DNA of 64,000 bases from Terribacillus halophilus (GTDB lineage: Bacteria > Bacillota > Bacilli > Bacillales > Amphibacillaceae), in assembly GCF_900162685.1 (NCBI RefSeq), contig NZ_LT727828.1, forward strand, positions 923,677 to 987,676. The letters run 5' to 3'. Shown here piece by piece: positions 55,117 through 64,000 of this stretch (positions are counted from its first letter, which is position 1; every line of letters begins with the position of its first letter). The notes below the pieces were generated by a model. The model was not told the origin of the DNA, did not search any database, and was given only the letters and a program-made list of their open reading frames with translations. A program made the translations under genes and the position numbers.

Positions 55117-55421
55117 AAGAGCTTGGGACAAAACAAGATTAATTCATCCATACTCTTTTAATGCAGTCCACCGACGGCTGCTGCCTCTCCAACTCTAGCT
55201 GTTAACGTTGGACAAAAATAGCTTTTGAATTAAGACATCGATAAGAAAATCGCTTTTTATTTTCGAGGAGTCTTCGTATTCTACCCTACACGAGTGAAGG
55301 TTTCCCATAACACAAATCAACGGAGTGTATTTCCAATGCAAATAAATCCAAACAATGCTGCTGTTAATTGCAGTATTGTTTGGATTTTTATATAGCTTAA
55401 ACAGTTATATCCTAGCTTCTT
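55117..55421 (-). repeat. Dispersed intergenic repeat, copy 4 (most deleted)
   Basis: About 305 bp, minus orientation, starting 12 bp after the uvrA stop. Left end AGAGCTTGGGACAAAAC, right end GTTATATCCTAGCTTCT (imperfect inverse). The ATCCAAACAA hairpin is intact near 55345-55390, but the central GCGGG fold is gone: only GGAGTGTATTTCC remains. The conserved segments GGCTGCTGCCTCTCCAACTC and TCGAGGAGTCTTCG match copies 1-3 on the other strand. Confidence 0.75.
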
Positions 55422-55460
55422 AATTTATAACGGAACTGCAATGTACAGGGAGGGGACTTG

Positions 55461-55952
55461 ATGTTTCAATCAATAAAAGTGATAGATGAATTACTAGCTA
55501 ATTTTGGAGAAGATAAGTTACATAACATACATTATGAAACACAGAACACGGAATATGAAGGTGCAACTTTCCAAATCAGACACTTGGGATATCGGAGTCG
55601 GCTGGCTAAGTTAACACCAAATAAGAAAGGATACTTTGTAGTTTTTTGGGAGAAAAACGCCAATAACCAGAATCAACCGTTTACTTACGAGGAAAGTCCA
55701 GAAAAGGTCATCATCACGATTATGGATCATCATCTTAAAGGTCAATTTATCTTTCCCAAATCTATCTTATACAAAAAGGGAGTTTTAAGAGATGAATACA
55801 ATAAGGGGAAGATGGCGATAAGAGTGTATCCCGATTGGGAAGCAGATTTAAATAAGAACGCATATAAAACACAGCAATGGCAAGCGGCTTATTTTGTGGA
55901 TTTAACAAAGGATATAAACAAGAATAAGATTGAGAAGTTATACTTTAGATAA
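55461..55952 (+). CDS. MepB-family protein
   Basis: A 163-residue protein of the MepB family, named after the third gene of the S. aureus mepRAB efflux operon; the biochemical role of MepB is unknown. Family marks are IRHLGYRSRLAKLTPNKKGYFVVFWEK near residue 40 and the C-terminal KMAIRVYPDWE. No MepA efflux pump or MepR regulator is near, so it is an isolated member. The start ATG has GGGAGGGG upstream; a TTG three bases earlier is possible. Confidence 0.85.
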   Translation: MFQSIKVIDELLANFGEDKLHNIHYETQNTEYEGATFQIRHLGYRSRLAKLTPNKKGYFVVFWEKNANNQNQPFTYEESPEKVIITIMDHHLKGQFIFPKSILYKKGVLRDEYNKGKMAIRVYPDWEADLNKNAYKTQQWQAAYFVDLTKDINKNKIEKLYFR

Positions 55953-56137
55953 TTTGTGCAGCCAGAGAGGGAAGAAGTGCGGACAACAACAAGAACATAT
56001 GAGTTCGCAATACGACAATGCAGCTCAGTGAGAAGCTCTCTTGGGTATAATTTGTACCTATAATCAACAATAGGAGCATTCCATTTGAATTTGTAGTAAA
56101 ATATTTGTTTAGATATGCTTGGAAGGAGCGACTTAAG

Positions 56138-56485
56138 TTGAAGCCAATTGATATGAATGAAGTGCAACAACATATAGATGAATTTGCTGGTAAAAAAGTG
56201 TTTATACATCTTGAAACGACAAATGGTGCATATGCTAATCATGTAAATGAAAAAGCGTACAATGTAGGTGCATTTATCCGCAATGCACAGGTGACGTATG
56301 AGCATGGCAAGATTAAAGGTGCAGGCACTGCATACCGTGTTGGTTTGAAGACAGAGAATGGCTGGGTGTATGCAGAAGGACTCAATGCCTGGGAAATGGA
56401 CGATGAAAATCGTCTGTTGATGGCTGGTCACGATCGAGAAGGCCGTTTGATGGTTGCATTGGAAATAAGCGAGACAGCGTTCTAA
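56138..56485 (+). CDS. yojF: YojF family protein (DUF1806)
   Basis: A 115-residue protein always found beside bshB2 in Bacillus; its own function is not settled. It has the compact DUF1806 fold with HLETTNGAYA near residue 27 and RVGLKTENGWVYAEGL near residue 67. The start is TTG 56138, nine bases after AAGGAG; a longer frame from 56105 has no site. It is 15 bp before bshB2, so the two are co-transcribed. Confidence 0.88.
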   Translation: MKPIDMNEVQQHIDEFAGKKVFIHLETTNGAYANHVNEKAYNVGAFIRNAQVTYEHGKIKGAGTAYRVGLKTENGWVYAEGLNAWEMDDENRLLMAGHDREGRLMVALEISETAF

Positions 56486-56500
56486 GGAGGAGCAATAATT

Positions 56501-57175
56501 ATGGAAAAACACGTAGTAGTCATCTTTCCGCATCCGGACGACGAAGCTTTCGGAGCAGCTGGTACGATTGCCAAGTTCAGAGAAGCAGGTGTGCCGGTTA
56601 CATACTTGTGCGGTACACTAGGTGAAATGGGCCGTAATATGGGAAACCCGACATTTGCAACACGTGAGTCACTGCCGGAAATTCGCAAAAAGGAATTGCA
56701 GGATGCCTGCAAAGTAATGGATGTTGAATTGAAAATGCTCGGTTACCGCGATAAAGTACTAGAATTCGAGGATCTTTCAAAAGTTAGTGATCATTTGAAA
56801 GGATTCCTGGATGAAATCCAACCGTCATTAGTAATTACGCATTATCCAGAATATGCTGTACACCCAGATCATAATGCACTTGGCGCAGCGGCGATTGATG
56901 CAGTTTCTAAGATGGAGGAAAGCATTCGTCCAACTGTTTGGGCGCAGGCATTCATGCGCGGCTACCAAGAAATTCTTGGGAAGCCTGACGTCGTGCAAGA
57001 CATTCGCCCGTTCGTTAAAACAAAAGTGAAGACGATTCTATGCCATGCATCTCAAGCACAAGGGGTGCTCGGAAACGTTACTGGTGAACAGCTAACGGAA
57101 GAGAACATGGAAGCAATCGCGATGGAGCATTTTAAAGAGGAGACTTTCTATACTTGGAACTTCAAAAGCATATAA
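56501..57175 (+). CDS. bshB2: Bacillithiol biosynthesis deacetylase BshB2
   Basis: BshB2 removes the acetyl group of GlcNAc-malate, the second step of bacillithiol synthesis, in the cytoplasm. The 224-residue LmbE-family enzyme has zinc-site motifs FPHPDDEAFG at the start and AVHPDHNALG near residue 125, plus GEMGRNMG. AAGGAGG precedes the ATG. It pairs with yojF, the B. subtilis yojFG arrangement. The first and last pathway genes bshA and bshC are not in the window. Confidence 0.93.
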   Translation: MEKHVVVIFPHPDDEAFGAAGTIAKFREAGVPVTYLCGTLGEMGRNMGNPTFATRESLPEIRKKELQDACKVMDVELKMLGYRDKVLEFEDLSKVSDHLKGFLDEIQPSLVITHYPEYAVHPDHNALGAAAIDAVSKMEESIRPTVWAQAFMRGYQEILGKPDVVQDIRPFVKTKVKTILCHASQAQGVLGNVTGEQLTEENMEAIAMEHFKEETFYTWNFKSI

Positions 57176-57202
57176 TTCGTATATGTGAAAAGGAGGCTGT
57201 GT

Positions 57203-58315
57203 ATGAGAACAGAGAGAAAGCGTATCCTAAAGCAGCTGGAAGAAGGAAATCTGACTGCAGAAGAAGCAGAATTGCAGCTTGCCGCACTGGATGAACGTGC
57301 CTTTGGTGCTGCTGTTCAGGAAGAAAAGAAAGAGCAAGACCAGGAGCCGGTCGTGCAGGAGCTGATTTCAGCGGGGAAAGAATCTGAATCGCAGCGCACA
57401 GGCAAGACTGCTAAGAAAAAGCCAGTCGGACCCAAGGTGCTGCAATATATGCAGCAAGCATTCACTAAAATTAAGAATGCTGATTTGGATTTGAACTTTG
57501 GCAATCATTATACAGTGGATCATATTTTTCAGACAGATGAGCCATTCAGAAAAGTGGAGCTGAAAATTTATAACGGTTCTTTGACGATTAAAAGTTGGAA
57601 TGAACCCTTGGCTAGGCTGGAAACAAATGCAAAGGTCTATTCAGAGGAAGATGAACAGGCTGCTCGGAAGCGGTTCATCGACAAGGCTTATTTTGCTGTA
57701 TCAGATGGCAAGCTGCAGTTTTCCCTTCAAGATAAACGAATTAAGCCGGACATCACGTTATACGTGCCAGAAGCAGTGTATGATGAATGTATGATAAAAA
57801 CATTCAATGGCACGATTCGCTCGGAGTCTGTCAACAGCGTGACGATGTATTGCAAGACGACGAATGGAAATATTGATCTGCAAGGTGGCGGCGGCTCCAT
57901 CGTGAGTGCCGAGACATCCAACGGCAGTATTAAGCTGAAGCAAGTGTCAGCAAGGGATTTGCTTTGTGAGTCTGTCAATGGCTCGCTTCGTTTAGAAGGC
58001 AGCTTTCGCAAGCTGGATGCGCAGACTTTCAATGGCAGTATACATTGCGACTGGCATAACGAAGATCCGGACAGTGCGTTCTTTAAGGCGACGAATGGCA
58101 GTATTCGCTTAAAATCATTGGCGGCTATCCCGCTGAATGGGCGAATTACAACGAATATTGGTTCGCTGCATTGTGATTTGGATGAATATATTGTGATTGA
58201 GGAAGCAAAGGAAGTCGTCAAGAAGGCACTTAAATTCGAGACGCATCCTGCTGCACATGAAAAATTGCATTTGGAAGCGAACACGAAAACGGGATCTGTC
58301 TGGGTGCTGCCATAG
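57203..58315 (+). CDS. yvlB: YvlB-like protein with DUF4097 beta-repeat domain
   Basis: A 370-residue cytoplasmic protein. The N-terminal 35 residues (ILKQLEEGNLTAEEAELQLAAL) form the short helical motif found in YvlB and related envelope-stress proteins. Residues about 120-365 are the DUF4097 beta-helix with repeated NGSI and NGSL turns. In B. subtilis the yvlABCD operon is linked to envelope stress. AAGGAGG precedes ATG 57203. Here yvlA and yvlC are missing and yvlD follows directly. Confidence 0.87.
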   Translation: MRTERKRILKQLEEGNLTAEEAELQLAALDERAFGAAVQEEKKEQDQEPVVQELISAGKESESQRTGKTAKKKPVGPKVLQYMQQAFTKIKNADLDLNFGNHYTVDHIFQTDEPFRKVELKIYNGSLTIKSWNEPLARLETNAKVYSEEDEQAARKRFIDKAYFAVSDGKLQFSLQDKRIKPDITLYVPEAVYDECMIKTFNGTIRSESVNSVTMYCKTTNGNIDLQGGGGSIVSAETSNGSIKLKQVSARDLLCESVNGSLRLEGSFRKLDAQTFNGSIHCDWHNEDPDSAFFKATNGSIRLKSLAAIPLNGRITTNIGSLHCDLDEYIVIEEAKEVVKKALKFETHPAAHEKLHLEANTKTGSVWVLP

Positions 58316-58329
58316 GATGGAGGAGTTTT

Positions 58330-58686
58330 ATGCTTAGGTGGATTTTGACGCTTCTGTTGAATGGCGTATCGCTTATTATTGTAGCCCATTTGTTTGATGC
58401 ATTTTATTTGGATGGCTACTGGACTGCTATTCTGGCAAGTTTTATTTTATCGATATTAAATCTCATTGTGCGTCCTGTTCTTGTTGTCCTGACGTTGCCG
58501 CTGACAGCTGTCACTTTCGGTCTGTTTCTGTTTGTTATTAATGCCATTACATTAATGATTACACAGGGGTTGATTGGGGAAGCTTTTGTCATTGATGGCT
58601 TTGGGACGGCAATTATTGCAGCCATTATTCTTGCGCTGCTGAATCTTATACTCAACTGGCTCATTCGGGACCGTATCACAGATTGA
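58330..58686 (+). CDS. yvlD: YvlD, phage-holin-family (4_2) membrane protein
   Basis: A 118-residue membrane protein with four predicted helices covering almost its full length and the family pattern SFILSILNLIVRPVLVVLTLP near residue 36. No lysis role is likely for this chromosomal member, which is paired with yvlB in Bacillaceae. GGAGGAG precedes the ATG, 14 bp after yvlB. A strong terminator follows. Confidence 0.87.
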   Translation: MLRWILTLLLNGVSLIIVAHLFDAFYLDGYWTAILASFILSILNLIVRPVLVVLTLPLTAVTFGLFLFVINAITLMITQGLIGEAFVIDGFGTAIIAAIILALLNLILNWLIRDRITD

Positions 58687-58689
58687 GCG

Positions 58690-58721
58690 GCCTTGCAGCA
58701 TGAAGCTGCAAGGCTTTTTTT
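58690..58721 (+). terminator. Terminator after yvlD
   Basis: Perfect stem GCCTTGCAGC/GCTGCAAGGC, loop ATGAA, T7. Confidence 0.93.
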
Positions 58722-58790
58722 ATGCCTTGGTATCTATCGTTTGAGGAATTATGCTAGAATAAACAAGAATTGTTAGGATGGAGGGTTCGT

Positions 58791-59747
58791 ATGACAAAAG
58801 TAGTCATTCAGGATTTATTAGATCGTTTCAATCTGGAATTATTGACAGGAGAAGCAGGTGTTCAGCGAGAAATCTTCATGAGTGATATTTCCCGTCCTGG
58901 TATAGAATTGACAGGCTATTTCAAATATTATCCAAAAGATCGACTGCAGCTTTTCGGTAAAACAGAGCTCTCTTTTCTGGAGGAACTGACAACAGAACAA
59001 AAGAAAGACCGTTTTTTTAAACTGTGTGCAGAGGAAACACCAGCTCTTATCATTACGAGAGGACAAGAAGTGCCAACAGAAATGATGCAAGCAGCACAAG
59101 CTGCAGGTGTTCCAATTTTGCGCTCTCCGCATAAGACGACGCGAGTGATCAGCCGAATTACCAACTTCCTTGAAGCGAAGTTTGCACCCTTCACAGCTGT
59201 GCATGGGGTATTGGTTGATATCTATGGAATTGGTATTCTCATAACGGGACAAAGCGGCGTCGGAAAGAGTGAAACAGCATTGGAGCTCGTGAAGCGTGGG
59301 CACCGTCTTGTAGCTGATGATAGCGTGGAGATTCGTCAGGAAGATTATGATACGCTCATTGGTAATTCACCTTCTTTGATTGAGCATTTGCTGGAGATTC
59401 GCGGGTTAGGCATTATTAACGTGATGACATTGTTTGGTGCTGGAGCTGTTCGCAGTCATAAGAAGATTTCTATTGTCATGAACTTAGAGACGTGGGATCA
59501 ATCAAAACAATATGATCGAGTTGGTCTCGATGAAGAAACGATGAAAATCATGGATGTGGATGTGCCGAAGATGACAGTTCCTGTTCGTCCTGGACGTAAC
59601 TTGGCCGTTATCATTGAAGTTGCTGCCATGAACTACCGGCTGAAACGGATGGGGGTAAACGCAGCAGAGGAATTTTCACAGCGGCTTACGAAAATGATTG
59701 AGAACGGACAAGACGATGGAGGCGACCTTACAAATGGAAATGTGTGA
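58791..59747 (+). CDS. hprK: HPr kinase/phosphorylase
   Basis: HprK phosphorylates serine 46 of HPr when glycolytic intermediates are high, which lets HPr act with CcpA at cre sites, and reverses it when they fall. The 318 residues have the nucleotide site GQSGVGKSE near residue 156, the SVEI/ADDS segment and the C-terminal [21 protein letters not shown] signature. ATG 58791 follows GGAGGG. It heads the hprK-lgt-ppaX-yvoF operon, as in B. subtilis. Confidence 0.96.
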   Translation: MTKVVIQDLLDRFNLELLTGEAGVQREIFMSDISRPGIELTGYFKYYPKDRLQLFGKTELSFLEELTTEQKKDRFFKLCAEETPALIITRGQEVPTEMMQAAQAAGVPILRSPHKTTRVISRITNFLEAKFAPFTAVHGVLVDIYGIGILITGQSGVGKSETALELVKRGHRLVADDSVEIRQEDYDTLIGNSPSLIEHLLEIRGLGIINVMTLFGAGAVRSHKKISIVMNLETWDQSKQYDRVGLDEETMKIMDVDVPKMTVPVRPGRNLAVIIEVAAMNYRLKRMGVNAAEEFSQRLTKMIENGQDDGGDLTNGNV

Positions 59748-60558
59748 AGGACAAGCATTGGACCGAGTGTTTCTGCAACTCGGTTCCATTACAATCTATT
59801 GGTACGGCGTCATTATCGCAGTAGGAGCTGCCCTAGGATTGTGGTTGGCAATTCGCGAATCCAAAAGATTAGGATTACATAAAGATACATTTGTTGATTT
59901 TCTGGTTTTTGCTATTCCGGCTGCCATTATTTGTGCGCGAATCTACTATGTAGCATTCGAGTGGGAAAACTATGCAAATGGTCCGTTTTGGAAAGTTTTT
60001 GCGATATGGGAAGGCGGTATCGCCATCCACGGCGCTTTAATTGGTTCTGTTATTACGGCCCTTATTTTCTGCCGTGTGAAGAAGATTTCATTTTGGAAGC
60101 TTGCAGATATTGCGGCGCCAAGTCTGATTCTTGCACAAGGGATTGGGCGCTGGGGGAACTTCATGAACCAAGAAGCCCATGGCGGACCTGTTTCACAAGA
60201 AGCTTACCAAAACTTCATTCAGTATCTTCCTGACTTTATTAATAATCAAATGTGTATTGATGGGGTCTTGTATCACCCTACGTTCCTTTATGAATCATTA
60301 TGGAATATTCTTGGATTTGTCATCTTGCTGCTCTTACGGAGAGTAAATCTGAAGCGCGGGGAAATGTTCTTGTTCTATCTTGCTTGGTACAGCTTCGGAC
60401 GCTTTTTCATAGAAGGAATGCGTACAGATAGTTTGGTAGCAGAAGGTTTACGTGCGGCACAGGTTGTTTCGATTATCGGTATTGTGCTAGCCGTGATTAT
60501 TTGTGTTATCCGACGTCGCCCGGGGGCGAATACACCTCGTTACAAAGACAAAAAGTAG
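59734..60558 (+). CDS. lgt: Prolipoprotein diacylglyceryl transferase
   Basis: Lgt attaches diacylglycerol from phosphatidylglycerol to the lipobox cysteine of prolipoproteins. The 274-residue membrane enzyme has seven helices and the Lgt signature [14 protein letters not shown] near residue 141, plus the active-site segment HPTFLYES near residue 184. ATG 59734 lies 11 bases after GGAGG and overlaps hprK by 14 bases. Its substrates in this window would include CccB. Confidence 0.96.
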   Translation: MEMCEGQALDRVFLQLGSITIYWYGVIIAVGAALGLWLAIRESKRLGLHKDTFVDFLVFAIPAAIICARIYYVAFEWENYANGPFWKVFAIWEGGIAIHGALIGSVITALIFCRVKKISFWKLADIAAPSLILAQGIGRWGNFMNQEAHGGPVSQEAYQNFIQYLPDFINNQMCIDGVLYHPTFLYESLWNILGFVILLLLRRVNLKRGEMFLFYLAWYSFGRFFIEGMRTDSLVAEGLRAAQVVSIIGIVLAVIICVIRRRPGANTPRYKDKK

Positions 60559-60570
60559 AAAGGCGGTCTC

Positions 60571-61245
60571 ATGATGCCCATTACGACATTGCTATTTGAT
60601 TTGGATGGAACGTTAATTGAGTCCAATACACTTATTCTAGCCTCTTATACAGCAACCTTGGAGCATTTTACAGGGCGGAAATATGAGCAAGAGGAATTGC
60701 TTCCGTTTATCGGACCGCCGCTTAAGGATGTCTTTATGAATATTGATCCGGCACGAGCAGATGACATGATTGCAGCTTACCGGAAACACAACTTGGAACA
60801 TCATGATGAGTATGTAGAAGCTTACCCGTATGTAGTGGAAACGTTACAACAGTTAAAACAGGCAGGATTTAAGCTGGGGATTGTCACCACGAAAATTCGT
60901 GAGACAGCGGAGCGCGGTATCACGGTATGCGGACTGGATGGACTATTTGATGTGGTTATCGGGTATGATGATATCAATCAGCCTAAACCGCATCCTGAAC
61001 CAGTTTTAAAGGCGCTGGAGGCACTTGGCAGCACGCCGGAGGAAGCAATTATGGTTGGTGACAATTACCATGACATTGAATCTGGTCAAAATGCCGGTGC
61101 GAAGGCAGCGGGAGTGGCTTGGTCGATTAAAGGCAAACAAACCCTAGAGGCATACAGACCAGAGTATATGCTGGAGGATATGCGTGATTTACTGGAGATT
61201 GTAAAGGAAGAAGCAGATGCGGAAAACGGAAAGTTATCCCGTTAA
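60571..61245 (+). CDS. ppaX: Pyrophosphatase PpaX
   Basis: PpaX hydrolyses the pyrophosphate made when HprK dephosphorylates serine-phosphorylated HPr. The 224-residue HAD-family protein shows motif I LLFDLDGTLIE, motif II VTTK near residue 107 and motif IV MVGDNYHDIESG near residue 165. It lies 12 bp after lgt with AAAGGCGG upstream. ATG 60574 is an equally possible start. The yvoF start lies inside its 3' end. Confidence 0.93.
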   Translation: MMPITTLLFDLDGTLIESNTLILASYTATLEHFTGRKYEQEELLPFIGPPLKDVFMNIDPARADDMIAAYRKHNLEHHDEYVEAYPYVVETLQQLKQAGFKLGIVTTKIRETAERGITVCGLDGLFDVVIGYDDINQPKPHPEPVLKALEALGSTPEEAIMVGDNYHDIESGQNAGAKAAGVAWSIKGKQTLEAYRPEYMLEDMRDLLEIVKEEADAENGKLSR

Positions 61246-61726
61246 AGGGCCAAATTCACTGTGGCAGCTATACAAGACAATTTCTTTTTGGAAAGTAGTA
61301 AGAAATTTTGTCGTTATACAGATTGGCCGTTACACACCCTTTCTCGGTGTGAAAAATTGGCTGTACCGGACAACGCTCAAAATGAAGATTGGGAATGAAT
61401 CAGCTATGGCTGTCATGGTCGTTCCAGATTTTCTTTATCCGGAGCGCATAACAATCGGCAGAAATACCATTATCGGTTACAATACAACGATTCTTGCGCA
61501 TGAGTACTTGACGACAGAATACCGGATCGGAGATGTCGTTATTGGAGATAATGCCATGATTGGTGCGAATACGACAATCCTGCCGGGGGTTACAATTGGT
61601 GATGGAGCAGTCGTATCGGCTGCGACACTTGTAAACCGGGATGTCCCGCCTGGTGCGCTGGTCGGCGGCAATCCGATGCAATTGATTTATACAGCAGAAC
61701 AACGCAAGAACAAGCAGACAACTTAG
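61217..61726 (+). CDS. yvoF: YvoF, hexapeptide-repeat acyltransferase
   Basis: A 169-residue member of the left-handed beta-helix (LbH) O-acetyltransferase family. Hexapeptide repeats run from about residue 70 to 150 (ITIGRNTIIGYNTTI, VVIGDNAMIGANTTILPGV). Its acceptor is unknown. The frame overlaps ppaX by 29 bases, and the position is conserved with B. subtilis. A terminator surrounds its stop codon. Confidence 0.88.
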   Translation: MRKTESYPVKGPNSLWQLYKTISFWKVVRNFVVIQIGRYTPFLGVKNWLYRTTLKMKIGNESAMAVMVVPDFLYPERITIGRNTIIGYNTTILAHEYLTTEYRIGDVVIGDNAMIGANTTILPGVTIGDGAVVSAATLVNRDVPPGALVGGNPMQLIYTAEQRKNKQTT

Positions 61727-61744
61727 TGTGTCTGCTTGTTTTAT
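61709..61744 (+). terminator. Terminator of the hprK operon
   Basis: Perfect 12-bp stem AACAAGCAGACA with its complement, 8-nt loop containing the yvoF stop, followed by TTATAA. Confidence 0.82.
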
Positions 61745-61757
61745 AAGGAGGAATAAC

Positions 61758-62300
61758 ATGGATTTAGGACAGCGGATTTTGCCTGCTGCACGGAATGAAC
61801 GAGATTTTGATGAATTGCTGCAGCGAGACGATATGAAAATGATGGTCCTGCTCGAAACAAGAATTGCGCAGCTTCCTTCCCAGATTAAATATGCGAAGAA
61901 AGCTGGAAAGAAAGTATTTTTACATGTGGACTTAATTCAAGGCTTAAAAACAGATGATGCAGGAATGGATTTCGTCTGTCAGCGTTTAAAACCTGATGGC
62001 GTAATCTCCACGCGTACGAATGTCATCAACGCAGCTAAAAAATATAAGATAACTGCAGTTCAGCGTTTATTTTTAATTGACGGGCATGCACTTAATCATA
62101 ATCTTTCACTCATTAAGAAGACACAGCCTGATTATATCGAAGTGCTACCGGGGTTAATTCCTCATATGATAAAAGAAGTAGCCGAAAATACACGTATTCC
62201 GGTTATTGCTGGAGGCCTAATTCGCAGCTCGGAACACATTGAAGCCGCATTGAAAGCGGGTGCAACAGCAGTCTCCACTTCGAAAAAAAGTTTATGGTAA
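61758..62300 (+). CDS. glpP: Glycerol-3-phosphate-responsive antiterminator GlpP
   Basis: GlpP binds glycerol-3-phosphate and then the leader RNA of glpF and glpD, preventing early termination. The 180-residue TIM-barrel-like protein has HVDLIQGLKTDD near residue 55 and the C-terminal IEVLPGLIPHMIKEV and PVIAGGLIRSSEHIEAALKAGATAVSTS. ATG 61758 follows AAGGAGG; an upstream frame start at 61728 lies in the terminator. It directly precedes glpFK, and a leader with the expected terminator fold is visible. Confidence 0.95.
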   Translation: MDLGQRILPAARNERDFDELLQRDDMKMMVLLETRIAQLPSQIKYAKKAGKKVFLHVDLIQGLKTDDAGMDFVCQRLKPDGVISTRTNVINAAKKYKITAVQRLFLIDGHALNHNLSLIKKTQPDYIEVLPGLIPHMIKEVAENTRIPVIAGGLIRSSEHIEAALKAGATAVSTSKKSLW

Positions 62301-62304
62301 GTTG

Positions 62305-62333
62305 TTGACAACGCTTTCAATTAGGTGTAAAGT
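62305..62333 (+). promoter_or_regulatory. glpF promoter with overlapping cre site
   Basis: TTGACA at 62305-62310, 17-nt spacer, TAAAGT at 62328-62333. TGACAACGCTTTCA (62306-62319) matches the cre consensus TGWAANCGNTNWCA at 13 of 14 positions and overlaps the -35 box, so CcpA would block polymerase. Confidence 0.8.
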
Positions 62334-62371
62334 CTACTTATAAGTTAATATCAATGATCGGAGATGCGGAG

Positions 62372-62434
62372 AATCCATTACCTTTTTATTAGAAAGCCAC
62401 TGGCTGTCTATGTTATATTGGTAATGGATTTTTC
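62372..62434 (+). promoter_or_regulatory. glpF leader terminator, probable GlpP antitermination target
   Basis: AATCCATTACC (62372-62382) and its perfect complement GGTAATGGATT (62420-62430) form an 11-bp stem, followed by a T-run. It stands between promoter and glpF, as in the GlpP-controlled leaders of B. subtilis. Confidence 0.75.
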
Positions 62435-62527
62435 ATATCCAAAAAGACAGCGCTTCCTAACAATATATTTAGATGAAAGCAGCTATTTTCTAGAATACAC
62501 AGGAGTGCAGTTAATTTGGGAGCTTTA

Positions 62528-62541
62528 TGAAAGCGCTCTCC
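62528..62541. promoter_or_regulatory. Second cre-like site before glpF
   Basis: TGAAAGCGCTCTCC matches the cre consensus in 13 of 14 positions. It lies 30 bp before the glpF start, downstream of the promoter, where CcpA could act as a roadblock. Confidence 0.6.
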
Positions 62542-62570
62542 AAAAAATATCAACAAAGGGGACAATCACA

Positions 62571-64000
<1,430 letters not shown>

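Noticed and set aside
62364..62570. Upstream extension of the glpF frame
   Set aside because: It runs through the leader terminator stem and the second cre; ATG 62571 has a good ribosome site and gives the normal family length.

Overview
This window is a 64 kb piece of a low-GC Gram-positive chromosome of the family Bacillaceae. Gene order follows the Bacillus subtilis yvyE-degSU-degV-comF-flg-hag-fliDST-hpf-secA-prfB-cccB-ftsEX-ctpB-minJ-uvrBA-yvl-hprK-lgt-ppaX backbone. Moderate GC and the mix of genes fit a halotolerant soil genus such as Terribacillus; that genus guess is inference. There are no rRNA or tRNA genes, no CRISPR array, no complete insertion sequence and no prophage.

Layout. 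(1) 1-10 kb, accessory metabolism: the 3' part of a MurNAc-type PTS permease with mupG, a dicarboxylate/amino-acid symporter, an unusual Nramp-like transporter divergent from a FadR-type regulator, an orphan class D sortase, a VanZ protein and nagAB. (2) 10-16 kb: yvyE, the degS/degU two-component system, degV, and comFA-comFC without comFB. (3) 16-30 kb, late flagellar genes: yvyF-flgM-flgN-flgK-flgL-yviE-fliW-csrA-hag, then an inserted block (two glycosyltransferases, an RsbR-type stressosome protein, a decayed SDR gene), then flaG-fliD-fliS-fliT. (4) 30-42 kb: hpf, a small uncharacterised unit, secA, prfB with its +1 frameshift, cccB, ftsEX with an M23 coiled-coil hydrolase, ctpB and minJ. 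(5) 42-48 kb: an ECF sigma/anti-sigma/YfjL-like operon, an SNF2 helicase and a stand-alone EIIA-Glc protein. (6) 48-62 kb: prfC, uvrBA, mepB, yojF-bshB2, yvlB-yvlD, hprK-lgt-ppaX-yvoF. (7) 61.7-64 kb: the glycerol genes glpP-glpF-glpK, where glpK has an in-frame stop after codon 190.

Regulation can be read directly at several places. Sigma-D-type promoters precede flgM, hag and flaG. The hag leader carries a CsrA hairpin (stem CCACA/TGTGG, loop AGGA) plus an AGGA in its Shine-Dalgarno sequence, matching the fliW-csrA pair just upstream. Sigma-B-type promoters precede the rsbR paralogue and hpf. A LexA-type box precedes uvrBA. CcpA cre-like sites lie at nagA, the EIIA gene and glpF, and hprK and ppaX of the same catabolite-control system are in the window. 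The glpF leader folds into a terminator suited to GlpP antitermination.

The most notable unexplained structure is a dispersed intergenic repeat of about 300-440 bp with imperfect terminal inverted repeats (GAGGCTGGGACA type), present four times (two on each strand), each directly after an operon end. It looks like a MITE or a structured-RNA element, and two copies are internally deleted. Other leads are the non-canonical Nramp protein, the flagellin-linked glycosyltransferase pair, the hpf-secA intergenic unit with a 14-bp perfect inverted repeat, and the glpK nonsense codon.
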